Source: Laguncularia racemosa (Eukaryota > Streptophyta > Magnoliopsida > Myrtales > Combretaceae). From it: a stretch of 64,000 bases of DNA. The position numbers and the translations under genes were made by a program. Shown here one piece after another: positions 11,751 through 22,489 of this stretch. Position 1 is the stretch's first letter. Each line of letters begins with the position of its first letter. The stretch lies in assembly GCA_037954665.1 (NCBI GenBank), contig JBBMOL010000023.1, forward strand, positions 1,240,001-1,304,000, written 5' to 3'. A model generated the notes under the pieces. The model saw only the letters and a program-made list of their open reading frames with translations, did not search any database and had not been told where the DNA came from.

Positions 11751-14700
11751 GTGTCCAGCAGCAGCACTTGCATGAAGGACAAAGGACTTACAGTGACAGC
11801 AGCAGCTGGGAATGATATAAAGATAAATCTCAGTCTCGATCAGGAGCAATGGACCTCGTTGATGAAGCTAATCAATAGTCAGAAAAACACTGCTGAAACA
11901 CTGAGTGGTAAGCTCTCCAATTGGATAATTGATACAGGGGCCTCGCATCACATGACGGGAAGTATGCACGGAATGAAGAAAGTGAGAAATATCGATTTGT
12001 GTTCTGTTGGACTTCCGGATGGGAGCAAGACCGTGGCAACGAAGGAAGGACAACTTGTCTTTGATGGAGATTTGTGTATCACGAATGTTCTCTTTGTTCC
12101 TGGACTAGAATGCAATTTGATTTAGGTATCACAACTTGTTGATTCATCTAAATGTATTGTTTATTTCACCAATTCCATGTGTGTAATGCAGGACCCCACT
12201 TCGAGGATGCTGATTGGTGCGGGTGAAAGACGGGATGGACTCTACTACTGGAAGGGAGTGCCACGAGTTCAAGCAATGAAGATTGAAAGTGAAGGGAGTT
12301 TGGAGATATGGTATCAGCGGTTGGGACATCCGTCATTAAAAGTGACCAAGTTAGTGTCTAGTGTGAGTCATAATAAAGACAGTGATAGCAAGAATAAACG
12401 TTGTGATATTTGTTTACGAGCAAAACAATCTAGAGATTCATTTCCTGTCATTCATCATCGTGCTTCTGATATATTTGAACTTATACACTGCGATTTGTGG
12501 GGTCCTTACCGGATTTTGTCCTCATGCGATGCTTCATATTTTTTTACTGTAGTAGATGATTTTTCCGTATTGTTTAGATATTTCTAGTGATTGACAAAAC
12601 TGAGGTAGTTCAAACTCTAAGGAACTTCTTTGCTATGGTGGAAACACAATTTAACAAAAGAGTTAAAATTGTGAGGAGTGATAATGGAACGGAGTTTCAA
12701 AATTTGAAAAATTATTTTTGTGAAAAGGGTGTTATTTTTCAACTTCATGCGTTGGTACCCCTCAACAATATGGACGGGTCGAGAGAAAACACCAACACAT
12801 TCTCAATGTGGCTTGAGCCTTGCGCTTTCAAGGACACTTACCCATTGAGTTTTAGGGAGAATGTGTGTTAACCGCTGGATATTTGATTAATAGAACACCT
12901 TTTAGTATTTTAGAAGGAAAGACGCCTTATCATATGTTGTATGGACAAACTCTAAATTATGATCACTTGAAAGTTTTTGGGTTTTTGTGTTATGCCTACA
13001 AACAAGGACGATTGGGAGATAAATTTATAGTAGAAGTCGAAAATGTGTTTTCAAGGGTTATCCGTATGGACAGAAAGGGTGGCGATTATATGATCTTGAA
13101 AAACATGTTTTTTTTTGTGTCTAGAGATGTAAAATTTTTTTAGAACGAGTTTCCTTTTCAAACGTTGTCTCCATCACAAAACCCAGTAGAATCTACGTTT
13201 ACATAGGATGTAGACCTAACTAATGATGCCTTCGGTATCCAAGAGGGTCTAACCAAAAGAAGGGAGATTGTAGATGATGACAACTCTCCTTCTAGACCCC
13301 GTGATCAAGAAACTGCAACCATTTCTCCTAATGTTGAAACTTTGACAGTTGAGCAAAATGATAGGACGTAGTATTAACGTCTCTTCCTTCTACAACTGAA
13401 GATGGAAGTAAGGAAAACGATGTCTCTAGTGATGAAGAATTGTTGGGATGTGGCCACCGGAATCGTAAGACTTCAGTATTACTACGAGACTTTGTTACTC
13501 ATACGGTTCGCAAATTGAGTCCATCCCTACCAGATCCCGCAACGCAGCATGCCTCAGGTAACTCCTATCCCATTGCACACTATGTGAATTGTGATAGATT
13601 TTCTTTGCGGCACAAAGCTTTTCTTGTAGCTTTACATGGTGAACAGGAACCTACTAATTATTCTCAAGCGGTTTGATATGAAAAATGGAGGATTGCGATG
13701 CAGTAAGAAATTGATGCCCTTGAAAACAATGCAACATGGTGTATTACTGATCTACCACCTAATAAGAAGGCCTTAGGCTGTAAATGGGTGTACAAAGTCA
13801 AATATCGATCTGATGGTACGGTGGAACGCTATAAAACACGTTTGGTTATACTTGGAAATCACCAGAAGGAAGGAGTAGACTATACAGAGACATTTGCCCC
13901 TGTCGCAAAGATGGTTACTGTTCGTGTTTTCTTGGCTGTTGCTGCAATTAAGAACTGGGAGGTTCACCAGATGGATGTCCACAATGCATTTCTCCATGGA
14001 GATCTACAAGAGGATGTGTATATGCAGTTACCCCTTGGTTTTTGAGTTGCAAGACGAGATAAGGTGTGCAAATTGCAGAAGTCCTTATACGAGCTCAAAC
14101 AAGCCCCTCGGTGTTGGTTCAAGAAACTGTCTGCTGCTTTAAAAACCTATGGTTTCACACAATCCTATGCAGACTACTCTTTGTTTACTCTGCAACAAGG
14201 CGAGGTACGACTGAACATCTTGGTTTATGTTGATGACTTAATTGTTTCTGGGAATGATAGTGTAGCAATTCAGAAGTTTAAGGATTACTTGAGCACCTGT
14301 TTTTCCATGAAAGATTTGGGTGTTCTTAAATATTTTCTTAGGGTGGAAGTGGCTCCTAGTCCCGAAGGGTTTTTCTTGTGTCAGCGCAAATATGCCCTGA
14401 ATATTATTTTAGAAGCAGGTTTGATAGGGGCAAAGCCCGTGGGAGTTCCGATGGAGCAACACCATCAACTGGCGTTGTCAACCAGCACTTTGTTGAATAA
14501 TCCAGAGCCCTATCGACGTATTATTTGCCGATTGATTTATTTATGTTTTACCAAGCCCGAAATGTCTTATTGTGCACATGTCTTGTCTCAATTTATGCAG
14601 CAACCACGGAAAGATCACTGGGATGCAGCATTACGCATTGTTCGGTATCTCAAATCCAAACCAGGTCAGGGTATTTTATTACGTAGTAAGGGCGGTTTCA

Positions 14701-15182
14701 CTTTGACTAGTTGGTGTGATGCAGATTGGGCAGGATGTCCATTGACTTGTTGTTCTCTTACTGGATGGTTGGTGTTTTTAGGTTTGTCTCCCATCTCATG
14801 GAAGACAAAGAAACAACATATTGTGTCTCGATCATCTGCCGAAGCAGAATACCGTTCAATGGCCATGACCACTTGTGAAGTCAAGTAGTTAAAGAGTGTT
14901 TTATCTGATCTTGGTGTTATTCATACGCAGCCGACAACGCTATTTTGTGATAGTCAGGCTGCTCTTCATATATCTCAAAATCTCGTATTTCATGAGCACA
15001 CCAAACACATAGAAGTGGATTGTCACTTTATTCGAGATGCATTACTTGATGGATGATCTATCCTACTTTTGTTCCTACAACGAGACAACTTGCTGATATT
15101 TTTACCCAAAACATTAGGGAAACGCGAGTATGATATGCTCTTATGCAAGTTGGGCATTTGTGATCTCCATGCTCCAACTTAG
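11751..15182 (+). pseudogene. Copia-1 pol remnant (PR-INT-RT-RNase H)
   Basis: Domains appear in Ty1/copia order over several broken frames. Protease active site WIIDTGASHHMTG lies near 11,920-11,960. The GAG-pre-integrase motif YQRLGHPS lies near 12,312. Integrase shows HCDLWGPY near 12,487 and VRSDNGTEF near 12,670. Reverse transcriptase shows [18 protein letters not shown] near 13,969 and YVDDLIVSGND near 14,227. RNase H shows CDADWAGCP near 14,715 and SRSSAEAEYRSMA near 14,827. The reading ends at a TAG at 15,180-15,182, against the purine tract. Internal stops or shifts occur near 12,123, 12,585, 12,870, 13,141, 13,675, 14,043 and 14,886. The RT catalytic YVDD is intact, yet no continuous polyprotein can be read. 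Confidence 0.92.
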
Positions 15183-15224
15183 AGAAGAGGGGGGGGGGGG
15201 GGGGGGGGGGGGGAGGGGGTGGTG
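15183..15224 (+). other. Copia-1 polypurine tract with G-run
   Basis: The tract starts AGAAGA, continues as 25 consecutive G (15,189-15,213), A, five more G, and then TGGTG before the LTR. It sits where plus-strand DNA synthesis is primed in LTR elements. The G-run is far longer than the usual copia tract and looks like mononucleotide expansion. Confidence 0.85.
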
Positions 15225-15671
15225 TATTGATTGGGCGTGTCTTTTACAAGCACGACGTGTAATGTATTTGGAAGCTCAGAAACATACACGGCCTGATATA
15301 CGGCCGTGTGTTGTGTCAGGTAGCTCCCAGAAACATTATGGCCTAATACAAGGCCAAAAGGCACAGCCGTGTATTGTGTCAGGTAGCTCTCAGAAATATA
15401 TACGGCTTGATATACGGCTGTAAATATTGAGATATTTGTTCTACGATTTATTTTGTAAATATGGCATGTATATCTTGTATTTTATTTTTCGGTAGAAGAA
15501 GATTTGTTTTCCTAGTTTGTAGGATTTGGTTTTGTTTTCATAGTTTGTAAGATTTAGTTGCTTGGAAAAGATATGGAAAAGATATCCCCTGCTATATATA
15601 TATTTGGACATGAGTTATGGAAAAAGGTAAAGAAGAGAAAAGAGTATTCTTGATTCCATTTAATTTTCTCA
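15225..15671 (+). repeat. Copia-1 3' LTR
   Basis: The 3' LTR is about 447 bp and matches the 5' LTR from TATTGATTGGGCGTGT to the terminal TCA. Its U3 array is shortened: one 65-bp unit has lost about 14 bp between GATATACGG and CCGTGTG, and another has lost CATACACGG-type bases. A 12-bp local duplication (GGAAAAGATAT twice, near 15,565-15,587) is absent from the 5' LTR. The TATA-like stretch is near 15,593. Confidence 0.88.
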
Positions 15672-16041
15672 GAATCAAAACTTTAATCCTCTTTTCCACT
15701 TTCGAAGGAAGCATATTGTTAATGTGACATAACGAAGATTCATGTTCTACTGCATATAGACCTTGAAGAACAGCCTTTTTTTTTCTTTAAGGGCAAGGGA
15801 GGGCAGAGACGAGACGACCCTTCCGGTCCCATCATCATCCCACCCCTACAACAAAAGTAACTTGTCCATCCCATCAACCATTACTTGATGTACACCACCT
15901 TATTCACCTTCTCTTTCTCCCTATGTCTCTGTGTGTGTGTTTTGTCCTTTAAATCTGCACCCAACACACATACGGTCTTTCTTACTAGGAGTCGGAGTGC
16001 AGGAGACATACATATGGATAGATACGCATGAGCAGACACTA

Positions 16042-16068
16042 CCCTTGCCCTTGCCCTTGCCCTCGCCC
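16042..16068 (-). promoter_or_regulatory. Putative G-quadruplex (C-rich hexamer repeat)
   Basis: Five CCC runs separated by TTG or TCG lie on the + strand, so the minus strand carries five GGG runs with 3-nt loops, which is a strong quadruplex pattern. It sits 34 bp upstream of the chosen start codon of the TRM-like gene. In frame it would encode Leu-Pro repeats if translation began further upstream. Confidence 0.6.
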
Positions 16069-16101
16069 TCGTCCTCGGATCAGACAAATATCGGCGTACC
16101 T

Positions 16102-19100
16102 ATGAAGACACCGACTATGAAGACACAAAACACACTCCTCTCTTCTTCCTCTTCTTACAAAGAAAACAACAAGCACAACCACAACAACAACAGTAATGCT
16201 TCTTCTCATCATCTCACTCCCAAGACCATTGGCTGCATGTCCGGCATTTTTCACTTCGTGTCTCGCTACCAAAATCGCCGCAAATACCTCACTTCTGGTA
16301 TTTACTTTATCTCTTTTTCACTTTCGTGTACTATCAATTTTTCTCTCTCTTTTTTTTTTTTTCCACTTCCGGCACGAAGATAGTAGGACCGGCTAAGATG
16401 AAATGTCTGAAATTCAGGTGCTAAGTAGATCCAAATAGTTGCGTAGATGGCACTGAGAAATTAACTTTTCATATAAATTTTGGCGACCTTCTGCTCTTTT
16501 ATCGCTTGAAATTATACCATGAATTTCAACCCAAATCTAGTATATAAAAATTTTAGAATTATTTTCATAGTGAATTGAATAAATGATTTTTAGATGATAA
16601 TTACACTTACTAGTTATGTTAAAATTCACTTAAGTAATGATTTTTTTTTTTTTTTTTTTGCTTTGTTCGAGTTTTATTTATCTCATGCACTTGCATAACG
16701 TGATTTTTACAGGGAAAAAGCACGAGAAGACCGTGACGTCTTCTTCATCATCTCCAGCTCCATCAAAATCTAAACCGTCCATGACAACTGCAACCACCAC
16801 AACCAACGCTCCGGATTCACTGAACGAACCTAACAACCAAAGGACCTCATGCCACGTCATCCTTCGAAGTCCCACACTCCCGCCGGAGATTCGCCGCCGC
16901 TCCGACTCGTTTCCTCCACTGGAGAAGGAGAACAACAACCACCTCCGCTCTTCCCTTCCTCCCCCGACGCTTGTAGCTCGCCTGATGGGACTCGGCTCGC
17001 CAGAACACGTGGATTCCGCCACCGAGACGAGGCGTAAGTTGCTAGGGCAATTGGAGAAATGTGACCGTGATTTGAAGGCGTTGAAGAAAATCATCGACAC
17101 CGTAAGGTCGTCGGAGGAGAAGAGATCCTTGGTTGTGCCTCCACCGGTGAAAGGTGAAGATGATGCGGGTGGTGGGGCCGGTGGCGAGGAAGAGAGTAAA
17201 GAGAGTTCGAAGAGTAGTAGCGTGATTAGCAGTGAGCAAGTTCCTAGTCCGGTCTCAGTGTTGGATGAGTTAGTGACTCGGTCGCCGACTATTGCTAGAA
17301 GAAAGCATTGCGACGGTTCGTTTTCTCGTTCTCTCGTACATCTAATTTGCATGGATTTTTACATTTTAATTTTTCTTAACAATTGTTATCCATATATCTA
17401 CGTACATGTTACAATTTTGCATGTTATTTAAAATTGAATGACATATATCTATGTCAAGAATTGATAAGGATGGTCGTAACCGAAATTGGAAAACAATGAA
17501 ATTTAGTTTTCAATTTTTTTTAATAAAAAAAAAAGGAAATCATTAGAAAAGGGAGAATGACATTGCAAAGACTATTAAAATTTCAGAACTAGAATTTAAT
17601 ACATTAATTTTGACTGTAGAATTGATCATTTTATGAATTACTTGGTGTTGCTAAAAATCATTCCTGTTCAAACTACAATAATAATCCCGCATGAGTTTCA
17701 TTAATCTACTGGCAGACCAAGGTAGATGAAGATGTTGGTGTTCATTTACAAAATTAACTCAATATTGTTTCTTACCTATGTTAATTGACTTATAGAGAAT
17801 ATGAATTACGAATTTCAAATATATACTTATATTCCCAAGATCGTCTTGTTTTCCTAAGCTATCAATACTTGCTACTAATTCGCACCTACCTATTATGTGT
17901 ACTTTGTTTTTTATTGGACCCTTCTAGGGGATAGATAGGACATTAGACCACGAAATCCGTCGGTAGGTAGCTTAACTTTTCCTAACCTAAGCAAAAATAA
18001 TACATTGTTTTCCAGAGTCTATGGTTTCGGTCGTAGGTCCAAAAGACAAGGGCGTACTAACGTATGAATGTGGGCATAGCCCTTCTCCGGGAATACATAG
18101 AACCATTGTTCATTTTGCTTGGATGCATTTGTATATAAAAAAGAACATTTTTGGAGGGATTCTTCATGGATGGATGGGTGGAACTTTATATATATATATA
18201 TATATATTAGATAATATCAACAGAGTATTAAAAAATGATCATATCAACAAGTGGTACGATGTAAGGCCCGATAAGGAAAATTTTCACTTTTGTATTAGTT
18301 ATATACTAAATTTAACAAAAAAAAAAAAAAAACAAAGGACAAAGGTTTCTCTTTCTAATTTATTGTTCATAAGTGCTCCCGTAACATCTTTACTATTTTC
18401 CATGTAATAAACGATCCAAAAAATAACTACTAATGATGACAAATATAATGATTAAGTGTAATATTATATATATATATATAATACGAAGGCATTTAGAGAA
18501 TCTTTCTTGTAGTTGTTGAATCTATCTTCTAATGGAATTGGAATGACCTCCAAATTATTAATATTTATGTAGGTGTGTATATGCTTTAATTTCTATATCC
18601 TTTTTGTATAATTTCTAAAAAAAGCAACCAAATGTTAAGAAAAAACTATAGTAACTATTAGATATTATTGTATTATATTAATATCATATCTAAATATAGT
18701 AGTAAATAGTGGTGGGTGGCAATGATAGCAGGTAGTGACAGGTCACATTATGAAACGTAGGAAAATGATTTCCTCACTCAATCTTCATCACCCGTCGACA
18801 CTAAAACCTAATAGTAAATGCAATATAAATGCTATAATGATATGGATAATGAAAAAGGATGAAAAAAAAAAAGAGTAATGTGAATCCTAATCATATAGCT
18901 TAATGCTGCTTTAAGTATCGGATGTATCGTATTATTGGGTTGTTAGCTAAAAGTTTAATTATTCATCCGTTAATCAAGATAACTACGAAATTGGCCATTA
19001 TAGAATATTTGATTACACACTTCACATGGACTCTACCGAGGAAAATTTATAATAAATGCACGAAAAAGCTTGTTAATTAGAAATTTTATTTAGCACAGAC

Positions 19101-21161
19101 ACAGATGATGTTGTGCACTTAGGCGTGTGGCTTCAAGAATTAGAATGTCGCAAGCAAAGTACATGTGCATAAAGCAAAAACCACATGCCGAGGTTTAGGA
19201 TTCCCAGCAGATAATCATATCGCCGTGGGGTTGAAACCATGATAGCAGCCATAGTGGGAGACACCATAAGCCCTTTAAAAATTTGCAATCGGTACAACAT
19301 CGATCCAATTCAAGCTACAGAGGCGACTGACAGCTGTTGTTTTATTTGCGATGATGGCTTTCATTACTACTCATGGAACAGTGCTTGCTATTTCTTCTAT
19401 ACTCGCGAGACTTTTTAAGGGTGTCACTATTTCCAAGCATAGAGTTGAATAATGTAACGTTTCGCTGTAAATGAATTGTCACCCAGCCCGCCATTCTTTC
19501 AATCTTCAACAGTCAAGCTGATCCAATTCTCCTTCTTGGAGGAGGGTGAGTCAAGCTTCCCCCACCTTCCTAGTTGAAGTAGGTCTCTCTCAGATCAAAA
19601 CGTTATAGTCCTTACATATGTGGTCTCTCTGAGGTCAAAACGTTATAGTTCTGAATTTAAGTAGGTCGATTTGAATTTTTAGAGTTTTTTATTCCATTCA
19701 AACTCAATTAAATTTAAAACCTTGAGTTTAATCAAATCAATTTATCTAAGTACATATATATATTATAAAGACTCAAGATATACTAGTTAGAGGAACAGTC
19801 GATGGAACCCCGACCCCTTGGTTCCGCCATTGCCCCCACTTTACTCAACGCATCAGGGGTTGTCCGCAAGAAATTTCCGGCGAAGCCACACTCGCCCTAA
19901 TTTCCTAGTACCTAAAAAAATGAAGCTGTACTGTTGGGCTGTAGAAAACAGCCCTCTTTAATAATGCAGTCAAAAGATGTTGGTTTCACAAAGGTTATAG
20001 AGGAGGACAAAATGGAACAAAAAAGGAGCTACCAACATCATCATGTCGCTTGCTTTTTATTTTTCAGAATTACACTTTAGTTTTATAATGATAGGTCCCC
20101 TGGTCTCTTTTGCATGCTTTCCATTTTTCTTTTTCTTTTCTTAAGACCCACATGAATATATGAAAAATATCCCCAGTTTACTTTAGAATTCATAAGGGGG
20201 CAGAAGGCCTAGTTTGTGTAGCTCATAAGCATAATAATGAGTATAGTATTTTGCCTTGTTTTGATTATACGATACGAATTCAAAGATTCTACTGTCGTAA
20301 GCTGTCTTACAGAGGGCACAGAGAAAAATGGCATGTGGTGGTTGAGCTACAATCTTGGATTGGTTAAACGTTGTGGTCCAACTAGTGGATATAATTCAAT
20401 TAGTATTTATAAATCCTAACGAAATAATGCAGATTCAATTTAGCATCGTAGAAATTCAAAGTTATTTATATTGTGCACTTTAACCAGAATTATATAAAGA
20501 AAATTTCTTATTTGGACTATAGATTGTTTATTTTACATACTCTTAAATCTGTGTATTTTACTATATTTATGTGAATTCTATATATTTAACCACTTAAAAT
20601 GTATAGTTTGCATAAATTAGATCTATACAATAAAAGTCCACATTTTATTTATTTATTTTCATGATTGTACTATATATGTTTATCCAATCAATGAGAATTC
20701 TTCTAATCCAAACTTACCTAGTTTACCTCTAAATTTAGCTTTTTCTTAGTAAGGTTGGAAAAATAGCATGTTCAGTCAATTCAGCGGTCTTAACACTTTG
20801 CGATGCAGAAAAATTGGTGCACCAACAAAGAAAGAAACCCGGAGAGGAAGACAGCTACAGCACATGTCTGTTTGACAGAATCAACAGCGATGAATCGACA
20901 CCGGCAAAGTCCGAGGACTTGAAAATGGCATCACCAACATGGGTTAAAAAAGCTATGAAGGAGAGTGTGGAGCAAGTGTGCAAGGACATCGCTTGGGGGC
21001 AGAGACGAGAAGTAGGAAGAATAGGCTTGGCCTTGCAGGATCACATTTGTAGGGACTTGATTGAAGAGACGATTACAGAAATAGGTAGTTTTAGTTCTTG
21101 CAAGCATTTACCGGTATCATCACTACCCTTTGAAGCATGTAAAAGAAGACTTCAGTTTTAG
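16102..21161 (+). CDS. TRM-like protein (DUF3741/DUF4378-related)
   Basis: Three exons join in phase: 16,102-16,297, 16,713-17,315 and 20,809-21,161, giving 383 residues. Introns are GT-AG (415 bp and 3,493 bp). Residues 1-65 are Ser/Asn/His-rich, then basic (GCMSGIFHFVSRYQNRRKYL). VARLMGL at 153-159 is the DUF3741 motif found in TRM and LONGIFOLIA-type proteins. A charged, probably coiled segment covers about 170-205, and 190-215 is Gly/Glu/Ser-rich. Residues 306-383 (WVKKAMKESVEQVCKDIAWG, then EVGRIGLALQDHICRDLIEE) resemble the end of DUF4378. TRM proteins are plant-specific and many recruit TON1 to cortical microtubules; that role is inferred here. An in-frame ATG at 15,931 could extend the N-terminus by 57 residues and ATG 16,117 could shorten it. 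The protein is shorter than most TRM members. Copia-1 ends 430 bp upstream of the start codon. Confidence 0.75.
17316..20808 (+). other. Second intron of the TRM-like gene
   Basis: This 3.5-kb AT-rich intron splits a glutamate codon (G|AA). It contains (TA)n runs near 18,189 and 18,468 and a pair of 31-bp direct repeats (GGTCTCTCTCAGATCAAAAC and GGTCTCTCTGAGGTCAAAAC) near 19,582 and 19,622. A GC-richer segment around 19,800-19,900 resembles no gene I recognise. I saw no further exon whose phase would fit. Confidence 0.6.
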
Positions 21162-21787
21162 TGTTTTTTTTTTTTTTCTTCCGAACACTATAATGATTGA
21201 AATCCTAGTTCATGTTGACTTGTGAATGCATATGCAAAGTCACTGAGCCGCCTTTGGAATATTTGAGACTTTAAGAGTTTGAAAGCTTGAGAATCATTAT
21301 TTGTTGTAATAGAAATTTCTTGTGTGTGCCGTCGGAAGTTTCCTAGCCAATTATGTCCACTAGGACTAGGTGGGCTTTCTACGTCAAGGTGGAGAGTTGG
21401 GCATCTGGCTGACCGTTCCATTTTCATGTCTGGATGGTCCACCTCGACTTCGTATCCTTGTTTGGATTGGACAGACCAGAGCATTTTCATGCTACATTCA
21501 GTTCAGCCCGTTATGTTCACCACATCTAATTGAAAAGCATTTTATCCGAAGTACTCACAAAATTTTTATGTTTTGGGTATTTGGGTATTCAATTCAACGC
21601 CAGATTTTGTCACCACTCCCATTTAAATCAATAGGGATAGTGTTTAAAATATTATTTGAGCTTTGCACGAAAAAATCAATTTACTATCTATATTTAGAAC
21701 TTATTAAATGTGCTTCTCAATTTTAAAAATTCATGTATTAAGATTACTATATGTGACAATTGAAAAATTTATAAAAGAGAAACCTAG
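21162..21787. other. 3' flank of the TRM-like gene
   Basis: The stretch is the presumed 3' UTR and downstream DNA up to the insertion point of element A. Short open frames on both strands match nothing known. The last five bases, CCTAG (21,783-21,787), are the target duplication of element A. Confidence 0.6.
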
Positions 21788-22195
21788 TGTTAAACGTTCA
21801 TATATATTTAATCATATTCAACAACACAATGAACATGAAAAAAAAATAGAAATAGAAGCAAAAAATTGGATCATGTACATACCTCCAACCATTGCTAAAT
21901 AAACACCCTAGATTTTGTTTGATTTCGGCTTGGTGCTTCTAAATCTTGACTTACTCAAATTGATTGTGTATTTTTCTAAAGTGAGTGAGTAGGATTAGAG
22001 ATCCCAACCGAAAAACCACGTCTTTTATATGTCTCCACCCATCATAGATATTAAACAACATGATCTAAGCTTAGACACGAGATTTTCTCACATGGATCTA
22101 GGTTAACTTGTACTTAAAAATGGACCACATTACAAATCAATTTCTTGATAAAACAACATAATATTCGAATTGTAACCAAAAGGGAAATTCCAACA
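21788..22195 (-). repeat. Element A 3' LTR
   Basis: On the + strand it runs from TGTTAAACGTTC to GGAAATTCCAACA, 408 bp. A purine tract in minus-strand sense (ACCAAAGGGGAGAA) adjoins it at 22,196-22,209. It aligns with 34,560-34,935. Confidence 0.9.
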
Positions 22196-22489
22196 TTCTC
22201 CCCTTTGGTCAATTTGTCCCAACATCAAACATAACAAGAAACAACATATATGAATCATGGCAATGGATCCTCTCATAACGAGTATTATCTTCCATGGATT
22301 ACAATATATCAAGTCTCTCAATACTAGCTCTTAAACTTAATGAATAAAACATATGCTTATTCTAGGTTTAGACTTAATGATATTTCTTAAAATAAATGAA
22401 TAGGCAAGAAATGTGTATACAAAACCAAACAAGAAAAATCAATTGAATAAGAGTTTCATTGAAACATCAAATGCATATATAATGAAAGA

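Larger units (their letters stand above)
10267..15671 (+). mobile_element. Copia-1: decayed Ty1/copia LTR retrotransposon
   Basis: The element has two LTRs (10,267-10,736 and 15,225-15,671), a tRNA-iMet-type primer site directly after the first LTR, gag, then protease, integrase, reverse transcriptase and RNase H in copia order, and a purine tract before the second LTR. A 5-bp duplication GAATC flanks it at 10,262-10,266 and 15,672-15,676. The coding region has several frameshifts and stops. By eye the LTRs differ by roughly 8% in their 3' halves plus several indels, so the copy is old and cannot act on its own. Confidence 0.95.

Noticed and set aside
15130..15423. Open frame of 97 codons across the G-run and 3' LTR
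   Set aside because: It reads through the pol end, the polypurine tract and the U3 repeats of Copia-1; it is an accident of the repeats.
16678..17352. Minus-strand open frame of 224 codons opposite exon 2 of the TRM-like gene
   Set aside because: It is a shadow of the real exon, whose VARLMGL motif and phase-matched splicing are on the + strand.
18021..18407. Open frame in the second intron of the TRM-like gene as an extra exon
   Set aside because: It includes a (TA)n tract and poly-A run, and inserting it is not needed to keep phase between exons 2 and 3.
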